Positions 1-11,574 of a DNA stretch of 64,000 nucleotides are shown here, one piece after another. The notes under the pieces are model-generated. The model saw nothing but the letters and a program-made list of their open reading frames with translations, was not told the DNA's origin and did no database searches. Each line of letters begins with the position of its first letter. Position 1 is the first letter of the stretch. The DNA comes from Euborellia annulipes. Its lineage: Eukaryota > Arthropoda > Insecta > Dermaptera > Anisolabididae. The translations under genes and the position numbers were made by a program. The stretch is from positions 62,001 to 126,000 of the forward strand of contig JAKCPI010027526.1 of the NCBI GenBank assembly GCA_023213315.1. The letters run 5' to 3'.

Positions 1-920
1 AATAAATTCAAAGGTATTGTAACTCATTTTTGATATCTTCTTCATTTAATAGCATTCCTTTTAAAGTAAAGATTTTTCAAATCTAAAATGTTATGCGAGA
101 ATTAACTATAAACATAAACAAAAATTTTCTTCTTTTAAGCTCTTATAAGGGTAGTAGAATTATCGAGAAAGGCTTAATAGGCTTCTTTGTTTTATCTCAA
201 GAAAATTTTATGAAAGACATAAAATAAATTATTCTATCTAAAAAAGTTTTCGCTAAATTTATAGGTATAATTATTTATATTATTTTCCTCGGCAAAGAGA
301 TAATGGGTAATAATATTGTACTTGCAAGCCACGTTTGTGTTCTAATTTTTTTTCTTCTTTTTTTTTGTATTAAAACAAATTTAGTAATTGATTGAACTCA
401 TACCGTGGATTCATTTTCGAATTTTTTTAATTTAAAAGGGTGTTAAATCCTCACACCCTACATTTTTAATGTCTATTAACCCCTTTATTTTATTAATAAA
501 ATCTGTTATTTAAGTACTTTTCTTACGTTTTGAATTTTTAATAATATTATAAAAATTTATATTATAACGGCTTTAAGACTTAATATCGATAAAAATGAAA
601 GGATTATTTTTATAGGATTTTTATTGTCATTCACCTATAACAAAGATTAGAAAATAATTGAAAAAAGAAATTTTTCATTAAATTCAGACCTCCTACTTTA
701 TCATTCTTTTGAAAATGGTTGGGATTATTTATGGAATTTTTTTTTAATTTCTATCGGAATTTCAATTAAATCAAGAATTTGTATAAATATACGATTTTCA
801 TAAGGAAGTATTTTGAGATATTTATTATTTGTTTTCTTTTATTCATAAATTAATTTTAAAATGTCAAAGGTAATGTAAATCCAAGGCCCAAATATTATAC
901 GGTATATTTATTATTAATAC
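1..920. other. AT-rich intergenic or intronic sequence
   Basis: No ORF, exon or repeat that I can recognise. Probably the continuation of the host-gene intron left of exon 12820-12675. Confidence 0.5.
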
Positions 921-982
921 AGTGACTTGATTCAAAGATCTCGTTTAGCTAAAGTTTTTCATATTTTAAAATATGGTATGAC

Positions 983-1139
983 CATGGCGAAACTAGGGGA
1001 TTTGACTGGGGGGGGGGCATGGGACCAGCCATCCTCCGGGGGCCTGGAATGCCCCATATTGACTCAATTTTTCTTCTGGACGGGGGGAGGGGCACAAGCC
1101 TTCTGGGAACCCGCCGGGACCCCTCTAGTTACGCCCATG
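983..1139. mobile_element. hAT-like MITE, 157 bp
   Basis: Ends CATGGCGAAACTAGGGG and CCTCTAGTTACGCCCATG with flanks GGTATGAC / GGTATCAC (7 of 8). The interior is G/C-rich with poly-G. The 112-codon ORF over it is not a gene. Confidence 0.8.
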
Positions 1140-1159
1140 GGTATCACTCGTCGCACAAT

Positions 1160-1312
1160 TTTGCATATTATTCGTTTATTTGTAGATATTTGGACCCCAG
1201 TGAGATGCAATCATCCTCAGTACAAGCAGAAGATGTTTTGCAAATCGTTAATTCCTGAGAGATGATTCCATCTCACTAGAATCGAAATATCTATAAATAA
1301 ATGAATAATACG
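1160..1312. repeat. Fold-back repeat, 65-bp arms
   Basis: Arms GCATATTATTCGTTTATTTG...AGTGAGATG and their inverse enclose about 20 bp. Confidence 0.75.
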
Positions 1313-1374
1313 CGAAATTATTTATTTTTGCTCGACGGTCCTTAGAATAAAATTGATTTTTCTTACAACCAAAC

Positions 1375-1590
1375 AATAGTGGGAATCATGTAAAAAATTC
1401 GATATCGAGATATTTATGGAAATAGAAGTTTTGAGATCCCCAAATGGGACTGTGAACAAAATATCTCAATAAAGAAAAGATGTTGAAATGATAATTTAAG
1501 TAAGCTATCCCCCTGGCACGTAAACTCGAAGCTTTTGAACAAAATCGGCCAAATAGTACCTCAGTAAAGAAGTACTAGTACCCTAATTTT
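1375..1590 (+). repeat. Terminal-hairpin repeat, partial diverged copy
   Basis: Recognised by AAAAATTCGATATCGAGA, AACAAAATATCTCAATAAAG, AAGCTTTTGAACAAAATCGGCC and GTACTAGTACC, in the order seen in the complete copy at 17231-17925. Confidence 0.75.
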
Positions 1591-2126
1591 CCCAATGTAT
1601 ATTTTGTATTCAAATTTATTCAAAAAAATATTTTCTGACTTGTTGAACCATAAATGTGTATTTCTCTTGAAATCATAATTAAGAAATTTGAGAATTAATT
1701 AATTTTAGAGATATTTTATTTTAGGTAACTTTAATATTAAAAAATAAATAAATATATTTCCACTGACAAATAATAATATATAACTTTATCTTCATATTAT
1801 TAAAATTGACTCACCGATTCTTAATAAATGGAAAAATAATAAGAAAACGAAAAATCCAATGTAGAATGCACAAAAAACAAGAACGTAATTTAGAAAATTC
1901 CATTTCGGAAATAAATATATAATCCTAATAAAATGAGCCACTGGTTGCAAGTATTGAACTGGATATTTTTAATATATCCGACTCAGGTTATCTGATAAGG
2001 GGAATCAACATCCAAATAAAATAAATTAGAGATATTGGATTTATTTTCAGAGAATTTCTTTTCAAATATTATTATATATGTATATATCAAATAATCCAAA
2101 TAAATATTATGATCAAATTCTCTTCG

Positions 2127-2158
<32 letters not shown>

Positions 2159-2394
2159 CTTTGTCATTTCAACCTGCCTACTATCTTATAAAGATATTGA
2201 AGAATCAAAAAATGATTACCCAACATAATGACCTAGTAAGATAAAAAAATAAGGGCAGGTTGTTTCACATCTAATTAACTAGATATCCCTCGGCTTTCAA
2301 GTCTTTTCACATCTAATTATAAGCTAATCATATGATTAAATAAGAGCCCACATCGTAGTGAACTAGCTAAGATCAAATGATCGGTATAAAGGAG

Positions 2395-2636
2395 CATAGA
2401 CGTAGCCAGGGGGGGGGGGGTTTGGGGTTCAACCCCTCCCCCCATGGGACCTAAGCCATGACTAGATATTTAATACAAATTATATTTCATATAGGGTAAG
2501 AGAAAGTAAAATATAATAATTTACTCTAGCTAAAAAAACAAACCAAAATGATTTATAAAAACCCTAAAATAATCTTAAATTTTTGAAAAAAATTTCTTTA
2601 TCCCCCCCCCATCAAAAATTTCTGGCTACGCCAATG
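2395..2636. mobile_element. hAT-like MITE, 242 bp
   Basis: Ends CATAGACGTAGCCAG and CTGGCTACGCCAATG, with a perfect 8-bp duplication TAAAGGAG at 2387-2394 and 2637-2644. Poly-G and poly-C runs sit just inside the ends. Confidence 0.93.
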
Positions 2637-2679
2637 TAAAGGAGTGAAATTAGAATTAGAAACACAAGACCTATTTATT

Positions 2680-2855
2680 TATTTTAATTTTTTTTATTTT
2701 GTTTAAGGTCTTTTGGGCATCTAAGGCCATTTAGACCCCATCTCTATTTATTTCAAATGATTAGTAGCCAATTCAATTTCTCTCGCTTGGGACGGGAAGC
2801 GAACCCAAGGCACGATAAGCTAATATCTTCTCACTGAGCTACGGGCCACGATGGT
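2680..2855 (-). mobile_element. tRNA-derived SINE
   Basis: Reverse strand: GGCCCGTAGCTCAGTGAG (A box), GGGTTCGCTTCCC (B box), then a body with AATGGCCTTAGATGCCC. The same body recurs at 38295-38365. Confidence 0.75.
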
Positions 2856-3174
2856 TTATTTTAATTAATTTTAATTTTTTTACAATTATGCCTTTATTGA
2901 GTTGCTAACTTCAAAAAACTTTCCTTATATCTCAGATAGCTAATAATATGTGAAAAAAATGATTTTTTTTTAACGCGTGTTCTAATTTACTATATCGATG
3001 ATTTGCTGTCTGTCGGATAAGTTTGCTAGTTGACTAGATATAAAGAGATTATTATTATTCTTTACTCATTTACATAAAGCAACGAACCCCCACACACACA
3101 AGTAACCAGTAAATCTGAATTATCCTAATTATTAATAAAACATTTTAACTTAAAAAAAAATGAAAAAGTAATTA

Positions 3175-3400
3175 AGTAAAATACTAGTACCATTTGGCCG
3201 ATTTTACTCAAAAGCTTCGTGTCATAACGTAAATATAAAATTTCAACTTGCTAGCTCATTTTGATCTTGAGATATTTTGTTTACAGACACATACACACAG
3301 ACAGACCATTTTGTGGGATCCACTTTTTTGAACTCAGGTGACCACAAAACATGTATTTCCATCAAAATCTCGACATTGAATTTTTGACATGAATCTAATA
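3175..3400 (-). repeat. Terminal-hairpin repeat, partial copy
   Basis: Reverse copy: GTACCATTTGGCCGATTTT, AGACAGACCATTTTGTGGG, ATCAAAATCTCGACATTG. The variant half matches the copy in 23118-23188. Confidence 0.8.
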
Positions 3401-3956
3401 CTTATCAAGAGAAAATAAAAATATTTGCAATTGTCATTTGAAATAGTCAACTTGGCCCACGAAAATAAATAAATATTGAAAAAACTAGTAATTATACGAG
3501 GGGGTATTTAGGTAATTAATTTCCATGATATGCAAATATTCATTTCGAGTTATTGAAAAATATTAACGCATTGGACTTTTATTCAGATAGTTAGTTCCAA
3601 ATCATTAATATCCAATCAGTTTAATAATTTGCTAAAACACGGGTTTAATTTACCAATATTACCCTCATTAGTAAGCAGAACTAGAATAAATAAAAATTTC
3701 TATAAAATAATTTCAAAAAGTAAATCGGGTTGAAACTATTATGTGCTGGGCCATTGCCAAGTATTTAAAATTTAAATTTTTTCATCCCTAGACTATTCAA
3801 AGATCTATTTACTGTATATTTCAACATTTTCAATCAATTCAAATAAAAAACAAAAAACATTCGCAACAAAATAAAGAAGAAACCAACAAATAATGAAAAA
3901 AAAGAGAGAACAAAAACAAATTAAATTTTTAATTTTCTTGTTTAAAAAAGCATCCG

Positions 3957-4085
3957 GATATATAAAAATATATGTCGACACAAAATATCTGATGTGACTG
4001 GTCGCACAGTAAACAACTTTCTCTTAACTTCGGTAATTGAAAGTTGTGTTCTGTGCTTTTCACGCCAGATTTTTTATGTCGAGAT
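3957..4085 (+). repeat. Isolated end hairpin of the terminal-hairpin repeat
   Basis: ATATGTCGACACAAAATATC, then CTGATGTGACTGG, and the GAAAGTTGTG half; no body. Further isolated ends: 15539-15652, 20822-20958, 17030-17080, 24719-24765 and 25237-25295. Confidence 0.75.
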
Positions 4086-4149
4086 AAATTTAGTTAAATT
4101 AAAATTAAATATACAAGAGGATGTGGCGTGCCAAGTTGTTTAAATAAGG

Positions 4150-4586
4150 AAGGTGTATGCTTGTTTCTTGGCAATGAGAAAAATAACTTTTAGAGTGTTT
4201 TCTCCAAATATTTCGAAGGCATTTAATAGCACTTCTTCATCAGCGGCTGTTACAAAAGGAAAAATAATTAGAGTGAGTTTAAGCAAATTGAAATATAAAA
4301 AATTTTTTAAAATAATAATATTATCATACCTCACTCTAATAATACCACATACAATCTAACGTTTCGCTCCGAAATTATAACTTGTATGTGGTATTATTAG
4401 AGTGAGGTATGATAATATTATTATTTTAAAAAATTTTTTATATTTCAATTTGCTTAAACTCACTAATTATTTTTCCTTTTGTAACAGCCGCTGATGAAGA
4501 AGTGCTAATAAATGCCTTCGAAATATTCGGAGAAAACACTCTAAAAGTTATTTTTCTCATTGCCAAGAAACAAGCATACACCTTCA
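4150..4586. repeat. Fold-back element with 200-bp arms and a hammerhead-like core
   Basis: Arms 4150-4353 and 4383-4586 are near-perfect inverses around a 29-bp loop containing AACGTTTCGCTCC. CTGATGA (4491) and GAAA (4520) flank a GAAG...CTTC stem on the plus strand. Confidence 0.88.
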
Positions 4587-4587
4587 T

Positions 4588-4815
4588 TAAATATACAAAT
4601 TTAAACATTAGGTTATTTGTTTCAAAGGTTTTATTAATTAAAAATTAACACTTGATACGTATTTCGACAATTCCTTGTCATCATCTGAAGTGCTTACATT
4701 CTAATAGCACTTCTGATGATAACAAGGAATTGTCGAAATACATATCAAGTGTTAATTTTTAATTAATAAAACTTTTGAAACAAATAACCTAGTGTTTAAA
4801 TTTGTATATTTAATT
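4588..4815. repeat. Fold-back element with a hammerhead-like core
   Basis: Arms about 105 bp, directly abutting the previous palindrome. CTGATGA at 4713 and GAAA at 4735 enclose an ACAA...TTGT stem. Confidence 0.85.
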
Positions 4816-4865
4816 TTAATTTACAAAATGATTCAACGAGAACCAACGGTCGAAAGTTTAAATCT

Positions 4866-5500
4866 TATATATTTAGTTCCTGACAGACGGTACATTTGAA
4901 TTCAAGATATAAAATATGTAGGCCTAAGCATGGAAAAATATTTATATTTTTTTGGCATGGAAATTAATATATCTCTCATCTTTTCTATGAAGTAGAGTGA
5001 GCTCCACAACTAGAAAGTCCCCACCTGAAAGCTAGAGCCTTAAGTATATGGTATATAGTGAAATAATTTTAATGGCCGAAAGGGTAAAATAAAATCTGGT
5101 ACAAATGATTTTATTTTACCCTTTCAAATTTAAAATTATTTCATTATATACCATATACCTTGTACTTAAGGCGCTACCCCCCAAGTGGGGATTTAATAGT
5201 GTACAAAAGTAAAGGGTCTCAAGCAATTTTGAGAGCAAATTGAGAATATACTTCTTAAAGAGCATCTAAAAAATAATTGATTTAAGAATTTTAATCCAAA
5301 TTGTTGAGCGAATTTTGAGAAAATCGAAAAAAAAACATCAGTAGAGTAATAGTATTTTTTGGCCAACCTTATTTAAATGTTTATTTTCGCACCTATGTGA
5401 GGTACCTAACTTAAGTATAAAATTTCAACTTCTTAGCTCATATCCTTCATATTTTATTTTGAACACAGACAGAACATTATGCGAAGCCTAAGGGACTAAG
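4866..5500 (-). repeat. Terminal-hairpin repeat, split by a MITE
   Basis: Reverse copy running from TTTAGTTCCTGACAGACGG to GAACACAGACAGAACATTAT, interrupted by the palindromic element 4995-5206. Confidence 0.8.
4995..5206. mobile_element. TA-type palindromic MITE (CAGTGAGCGCC family)
   Basis: Arms GAGTGAGCTCCACAACTAG...TATACC and its inverse enclose a short centre. It splits a terminal-hairpin repeat (4866-5500). Related to the arm at 34112-34184. Confidence 0.8.
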
Positions 5501-5683
5501 GTAACCTCGCAAATTTTAGTAAATATTTTTAAATTGTTGTAAACTTTTATATCCTGGTGTTTATTAAACAAGAAATTTAAATAATTTTCATATATCAAAT
5601 AATCCTTAAGGAAAAAAAAAATTGAAAATTAAGTAATAACAAATGTTATAATAGAAATAAAGAAAAAATATAATTGTAAAATT

Positions 5684-6003
5684 CTGGTGTGACTGGTGGC
5701 ACAGCACACAAATTTGTGTTCTGTGCTTGTCACACCAGATTTTTACAATTATATTTCTACCTATATATTAGAAGATATCAAATTTTTAAACATGAGAAAA
5801 GATTTATATTACCATGGCAACGATTTCTCCTATCTTTTTATGAAGTACAAGAGTAAAGTGTGCTTCAAAAGATTTCGAGGACAAAATGAGAATATACATT
5901 TTAAAGATCATCTTTAAGCTTGCTAGAGTGATATAAAACGAAAACAAAAAATACTTTCTCTCTATATATATATTGCATAAATAGGGTAAGAGAAAGTAAA
6001 AAT
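5684..6003 (-). repeat. Terminal-hairpin repeat, internally deleted
   Basis: Keeps both ends: the CTGGTGTGAC hairpin at the left and GGGTAAGAGAAAGT at the right. It lacks the middle, so it shows where the family begins and ends. Confidence 0.82.
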
Positions 6004-6824
6004 TAATCCCATTAAAATAATAATTTAACTTTTCAGAAATAAAATGCAATTTTATTTCATATTAAGAAGCTTCAAAATGAGTATGCAAATTAAAGCTAAA
6101 AAATACATCTAGGATTTTCACATTCTCATCTCTCTATATATTATTTCCTAAATACGCATACGTAAATGAATAATTGAATATAGTCTTAATATATTAACAA
6201 ATATAAGCCTATAAGATCCTATATATGAATATTAATGATTTGTGAGTGACAGTTTAAACCCCTAACCTTCCCCCTCCCCTTTCCCTTTAATAAACCCATT
6301 AATACGGTTCTGAATGTTATAAAAGCCTATTTTAAAAACCAAATAAATGTGTGAATGATATCAGAGCGTTTTTCTGTCTTATGAAATGACAGTAAATTTA
6401 TTAATATAATTATATTAAATCCTAACATCTATCTCGTAACAATCGAACTTTACAGTAATTGTTGTTTTGTATTGATATATTATTAATCAGAGAAGAAAAA
6501 AAAAATATTGCTGAAATTATCCTAAAGCTTTAAAAAGGTGATGGATTTAAGAAGGCAGATTAATTAATATTTTATAAACAAGCAGTTTCCTTAAATAAAG
6601 CTATATGATAATTGAATTTACACTCCCTGTTGAAAAAATTGATTTTATAAGGTTAATTTAATATATCTTAAAGCAGAGCTGAGGCCAGTGGGGGGGAGGA
6701 TATGGGGGCTAAAACCAGAAATCCCAAAAAATTATAAATATAGAGAGAAACATGGGGGTAAAATTTTAAATACTGATAGAAATTTATTCATTTGGGAGGT
6801 GGAAGGGGGATTACTTCTCGAATC

Positions 6825-7105
6825 ATTTGAACTCTCAGGCACCCCCTGATGCGTGAAAATAAGCTTTTAATCAAAATCGGTCAAAAAGTACTAGTAATTA
6901 CTACGTACTAACGTACGTTTTCAGTTTTTTTCGATTTTCTCAAAATTCTCTTTAAAGATTTTGATTAAAATTCAAAAATCAATAATTTTTTAAGATGCTC
7001 TTTAAAATGTATATTCTCATTTTGCTCTCAAAATTGTTTGAAGCACACTTTACTAGTGTACTTCATAAGAAAGATAGGAGAAATGTTTGCCATGGTTAGA
7101 TTTCT
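6825..7105 (+). repeat. Terminal-hairpin repeat, internal fragment
   Basis: Contains GAAAATAAGCTTTTAATC, TTTTTCGATTTTCTCAAAATTC and GAAATGTTTGCCATGG in family order. Both ends are missing. Confidence 0.78.
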
Positions 7106-7109
7106 TAAC

Positions 7110-7386
7110 AATTCTTCATTGATATATGGACCCTGTTATGCAATGGTGTGTCAAAGACCAAAAAATTCAAAATTGAGTTAAGGACGGAATATTGTTTCAA
7201 ATGCTTTAATTAATAGTATTTTTTATGAAATATGTCCTAAAAAATTCATATTTAATGTTATTTGCACAATTGACAAGAAAAAGTATATATAATCCAATGT
7301 AAACAAAAAACTTTATTGTTGATTTTCTCAAAACTCGATGTTTGGTCTTTGACACACCATTGCATAACAGGGTCCATATATAAAAA
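7110..7386. repeat. TIR fold-back with 40-bp arms
   Basis: GGACCCTGTTATGCAATGG, then TGTGTCAAAGACCA, is repeated inverted at 7345-7379. Unrelated AT-rich centre. Confidence 0.8.
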
Positions 7387-7439
7387 ATGTGTTTATATAT
7401 CGAGAAGTCAAAAATATATAATAAATGTTTAGATAAATC

Positions 7440-7815
7440 AATGAATTCCGTGGCTTTTGATCTATGTAAAGGAAGAACAGCCAAAATTAAAAAGCCTCCG
7501 ATTATTTACAATCCAGTAAGACGTTTCGGGGAAACTTTATTCTCCCATCATCAGTCATTTAAATTGTATATGTCCCGGAGTTGTCAAATGGGCACAATAC
7601 ATGAATTATGTATTATATGAATGGGCGAGTTAAGCATCTGGTTTATTCAGTGAGCATTCTCACTCTAAATACATAATAAATGTATTGTGTCCATTTGACA
7701 ACTCCTGGACATCCACATTAAAAAAAAAAAACTGATGATGGGGGAATTAAGTTTTCCCGAAACGTCTCTCTGAATTGTAAATAATCGGAGGCTTTTTAAT
7801 TTTGGCTGCTCCTCC
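7440..7815. repeat. Fold-back element carrying a hammerhead-like core on both arms
   Basis: Plus core CTGATGA-T-GGGGGAA...TTTTCCC-GAAACGTC at 7732-7762 and the mirror core on minus at 7554-7524. Arms about 160 bp. Confidence 0.85.
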
Positions 7816-8148
7816 TCATCTTGCTTTAATAAATATTTAATACGATTTAGGATAGATTAATTTTTTTTGTTACGATATGTTTCGATTTTTTGACAGCGAG
7901 TGTATCTAAGTTTTTTTTTATTAAAGTTTCGGAAACAAATCTCCTGATCATAGACTAAGATCATGTTTTAAAATAATGTTAAAATTAATTGGAAGTTGCG
8001 GAAAAACAATACCAGCTGTTATTGAGACATTCTCACATTATTTTATTTATAAATATTAAAGCCGTCATAAAGTAAGTATAAAAACATTATTTAACGGTGG
8101 GCAGATGCCAATTTAATATGTATAAAATTTTAGAGAAGCAAGGGACAC

Positions 8149-8481
8149 TCATTTACGACGAACGAGTGTTTTGTTGGTATACTTGCGCCTGGTGTTATGC
8201 CACCCGCAATACTTAGAAATTAAATTCTGTAAGGACGGTCCAAAAACAGTTGGTATTATTTCATTCTTATTCAGTAATTTCTTCCAAATAGCAAAATGTT
8301 TTAAATGAATCATGAACAAATGTCCTGATGCAGTGATGAAGCAATTTACAAAAAAAAAATCGAAATTTAATCCCTCTTTCTTTTTAATAAATTTTTTAAG
8401 CCGAAATTTTATTAATAACATTATTATTTTGTTTTCAATTAATGCTTTTTTCGAATTCGACCTACTTCTAAAAGATCTCAC
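8149..8481 (-). pseudogene. 110-codon ORF with a weak RhoGAP-like motif
   Basis: The minus-strand ORF contains SGHLFMIHLKHFAIWKK, then NKNEIIPTVFGPSLQNL. RhoGAP domains typically show a His-Leu-rich helix followed by NKMT..NLA.VFGP.L. The order and the VFGPSL match, but the spacing is two residues short and the NLA is missing. An acceptor-like CACTGCATCAG precedes the motif, and TCTAA then GTATTG follows. It may be a decayed exon or retrocopy; a chance match is possible. Confidence 0.25.
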
Positions 8482-8636
8482 AGGTTGATTTTAATGAGTG
8501 GAAGTATGAAAAGTGACGGGAAGAGAAGTCAGCCAATTTAGGAGCCTCAATGTAATAAAATTCTCACCTATACAGTTTAATGAGATATAGCCATCATTAG
8601 TCTATTCAGAGCTGAAATGAGCTTGTTACATTAAGA

Positions 8637-8911
8637 CAAGGGCGGATACAAGGGGGGGGGGGGTAAAGGGGGTAATTACCCCCCCCCCCCCCGAGATTCG
8701 AAAAAAATACCTTTTTTTCGCAAAAAAATTTATTTTTAATGTAAAATTTTTAAAATTAATACTTAAAAATTTGATGTGTATTTATATTCTGGCAAACAAT
8801 TACAGAATGCGCTTTTAAATTGCCGAAATTAAAAAAAAATAGTGTGCTGTGAGACGAGTCACACCAGATTACCCCCCCCCCCCCCGAGAAACACCTCTGG
8901 ATCCGCCCTTG
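8637..8911. mobile_element. hAT-like MITE (CAAGGGCGGAT family), 275 bp
   Basis: Ends CAAGGGCGGAT and ATCCGCCCTTG, with a perfect 8-bp duplication CATTAAGA (8629-8636, 8912-8919). It includes long poly-G/C tracts and the GTGTGCTGTG...GTCACACCAGATT module also found at the end of the terminal-hairpin repeats. Confidence 0.94.
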
Positions 8912-9061
8912 CATTAAGATAACATTAATTAGAGGGTAGCACCAAAATGAGAAAATGCAGCTATATTATTTTTTCTTTATTAATTTCATTTGCACAACGG
9001 ACGTTTCGGTTTGAACCATCTTCTGGCAAAGTGTTTATATGTGTGTCATAGTGGATTTTAT

Positions 9062-9490
9062 ACATTTATATTACTTTCTCCTACCTATATATGTTAATAT
9101 AGATAAAGAAAAAGTATTGGAATCATGACAAAAATTCGATGTCGAGATTTTGATGGATCTCTGAATTCAAAAAAGTAGTTTTCGCAACATGGTCTGTCTG
9201 TCTGTGTGTGTTCAATTTAAACCATGAAGGAATTATATTTAAGTTAAGCACCTCACTGAGGAGTGAAAATAAGCTTTTAATCAAAATCGACCAAAATGTA
9301 CTAGTACTTTACTGATGTACTTTTTCAGTTTTTTTTTTTTTTTTCGATTTTTTCAAAATTCGCTCCAACGATTTTAATTAAAATTCAAAAATCAATTATT
9401 TTTTAGATGCTCTTTAAAATTTATATTCTCATTTTGTCCTTGAACTCTTTTGAAGCACTTGTACTTCATAGGAAAGATATGGGAATGGGT
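9062..9490 (+). repeat. Terminal-hairpin repeat, 3'-truncated
   Basis: Starts ACTTTCTCCTACCTATATATG and stops at the fold-back element 9515-9962. Confidence 0.85.
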
Positions 9491-9514
9491 TGTTATAGGT
9501 GGTAGTTCAGGATA

Positions 9515-9962
9515 GAAGAAAAACAGCAGCTAGTCGTATTTAATTATTTTAATTCCCATCATGTTGACGTTTCGATTCTGGTTGGGATCATCCTCAGAAC
9601 ATGTGGGTGTTATGTATGTGTATATTTGAACATTTCAATCATATATTATATAGAAGTCAAAGAGATCAAAATATAAATAAATTATACTAGTTAAAATACA
9701 AGTGGTTAAGAGGGACGATGGTTTGCCATAAATCAGGATGCTAAGTGACCATCGACTCTCTTGACTACTTGTTTTCAATTGTATTTTAACTAGTATAATT
9801 TATTTATATGTTGATCTCTTTGAATTCTATATAATATATGATTGAAATGTTTAAATATACACATACATAACACCAACCTGTTCTGAGGATGATCCCAACC
9901 GGGATCGAAACGTCAATATGATGGGAATTAAAATAATTAAATACGACTAGCTGCTGTTTTTC
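9515..9962. repeat. Fold-back element with the clearest hammerhead-like core
   Basis: Arms about 215 bp. The plus core at 9883-9910 is CTGAGGA-T-GATCCC-AACC-GGGATC-GAAA, a perfect 6-bp stem. The minus core at 9597-9570 carries stem mutations. Confidence 0.9.
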
Positions 9963-9969
9963 ATCTCAA

Positions 9970-11000
9970 ATTTCATTTAAAATAGATAATAAATAAAATT
10001 GGAATTTTTTTTTTCAATGTTAGAGAGGAATTCCCATTTATATCACTATATATAGAAAATGATTAAATGTCTACCACAAAAATGACAAATCAAATAGATA
10101 AGATTTGGTTTAAAAAACCTCAAAATAGAGAAAATGAATATGGAAAGATAGCAATTGCGAGGGTCAAGATACCAAAATGGGTTTTCAAAAACAGCTAAGA
10201 AATAGACACAAATCCTATCGCTCATGTGCAGAGAATTTTTTTTTCTTTCAGATAATAAATCAACGTCCAAGAGATATCACAATTAAAAAAAAATAAGAAA
10301 AAATTAAAAACAGTAAGAGTAAATCAAATAATTGTAGAGATAAGGGTTAAGATTATATAATTATTACAATTATAATCGAAAAAAAGTATATAGTAGCCAG
10401 CCTAGTAATACTAACATAGAGACCAGAAAATAGTTTAAAAAAAACCCTGAGAATGCCTAAAAAATTTTTTTTTAACTTTAATTTAAAATCATCCATAATT
10501 AGAATATAAAAAGCAAATATTCGAGTCAGATTCTAATAAGTGGACTTGTTTATTTTTTTACCATTTTTTTTTTTTTGCCTTCAAAAACATCAATGTTTTC
10601 GAAATTAAATTAATCACTCTCCAGCCAAAATCAATAAGCATCAACTCCTAATTTGGTTGAATTAAAAAAGTAAATATTTAATTATAGGTGAAAAAAAATG
10701 GAGATTGGTATATCTATCTATATATTTTATTGAAACCCTAAATCGATGTTTCGTAAATAATTAAAATGATTATTTAGGAAATAAATAAATTCAAATTGTG
10801 TTCTTTGTTCGAAATTATTTCCAATTTTTGGTCAATAAAATTTTTTTTCGAAACAACTGGGACAATGAAGAACATTAACCGAAAAAGGAATTAAATTATT
10901 TTCGTTATGTAACATGTAAAAACTAAATTCCTGAATAGAGATATTTAAAAATAAGAGTTTGGGCTTGTTAAAATATTTTATCTTTTCTTTTTAAAGATCT
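9970..11000. other. AT-rich stretch without features
   Basis: Only short homopolymer runs and a spurious 74-codon ORF. Near 11010 an isolated CACTGGTCGACAA end resembles the element at 38137. Confidence 0.5.
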
Positions 11001-11149
11001 AATAACACTGGTCGACAAGAGATCTATCCGATTAGTCAATCTAGTACATTTTTTTATACTGAATTCAGATATATAGTTAGAATTTTTCCATCAGGCACAG
11101 TTTTAGAGATATAGAGAAAAATAAATATTAATAGAAAATCAGGTCTATT

Positions 11150-11540
11150 CTCTAAAAACAGACGTTAAAATTTAAAATAAACAAATGGGTGTTAAAACGT
11201 AATGTAAAAAGAATCAGCGTTAAAAAAATGCTATTATCTAAACAAAATTTTAACAGCGACGTTAACATGTTGCTTTTATTTCAAAGCTATCAAAATCATA
11301 ACCTTGTTAAGGCGCTATTTTTATTTTAAAAAAGACGTTAAAATATTAAAGGCACCCCCTAAACATGGCATTAATTTTTAACACTATTTACCGCTTTGGC
11401 TTTAAAGTTTTTGTTTAAAGAATAGCTGTTTGAGGCAAGGAAGTGATTTTGAATAGCATTTTTTAACGCTGATTGTTTTTACATTACTTTAACACCCATT
11501 TGTTTATTTTAAATTTTAACGTCTATTTTTAGATAAAAGA
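11150..11540. repeat. Fold-back repeat, 75-bp arms
   Basis: GACGTTAAAATTTAAAATAA, then CAAATGGGTGTTAAAACG, inverted at 11451-11530. The spacer of about 210 bp has several TTAAC/GTTAA motifs. Confidence 0.82.
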
Positions 11541-11574
11541 CCTGAATGTGCTCTAAAATGGCTCTTATTTTGCA

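Noticed and set aside
927..1265. 112-codon plus-strand ORF
   Set aside because: It covers a hAT-like MITE with poly-G and an inverted repeat; no protein-like pattern.
4140..4359. Overlapping ORFs on both strands
   Set aside because: Both lie in the arms of a palindrome; openness is by chance.
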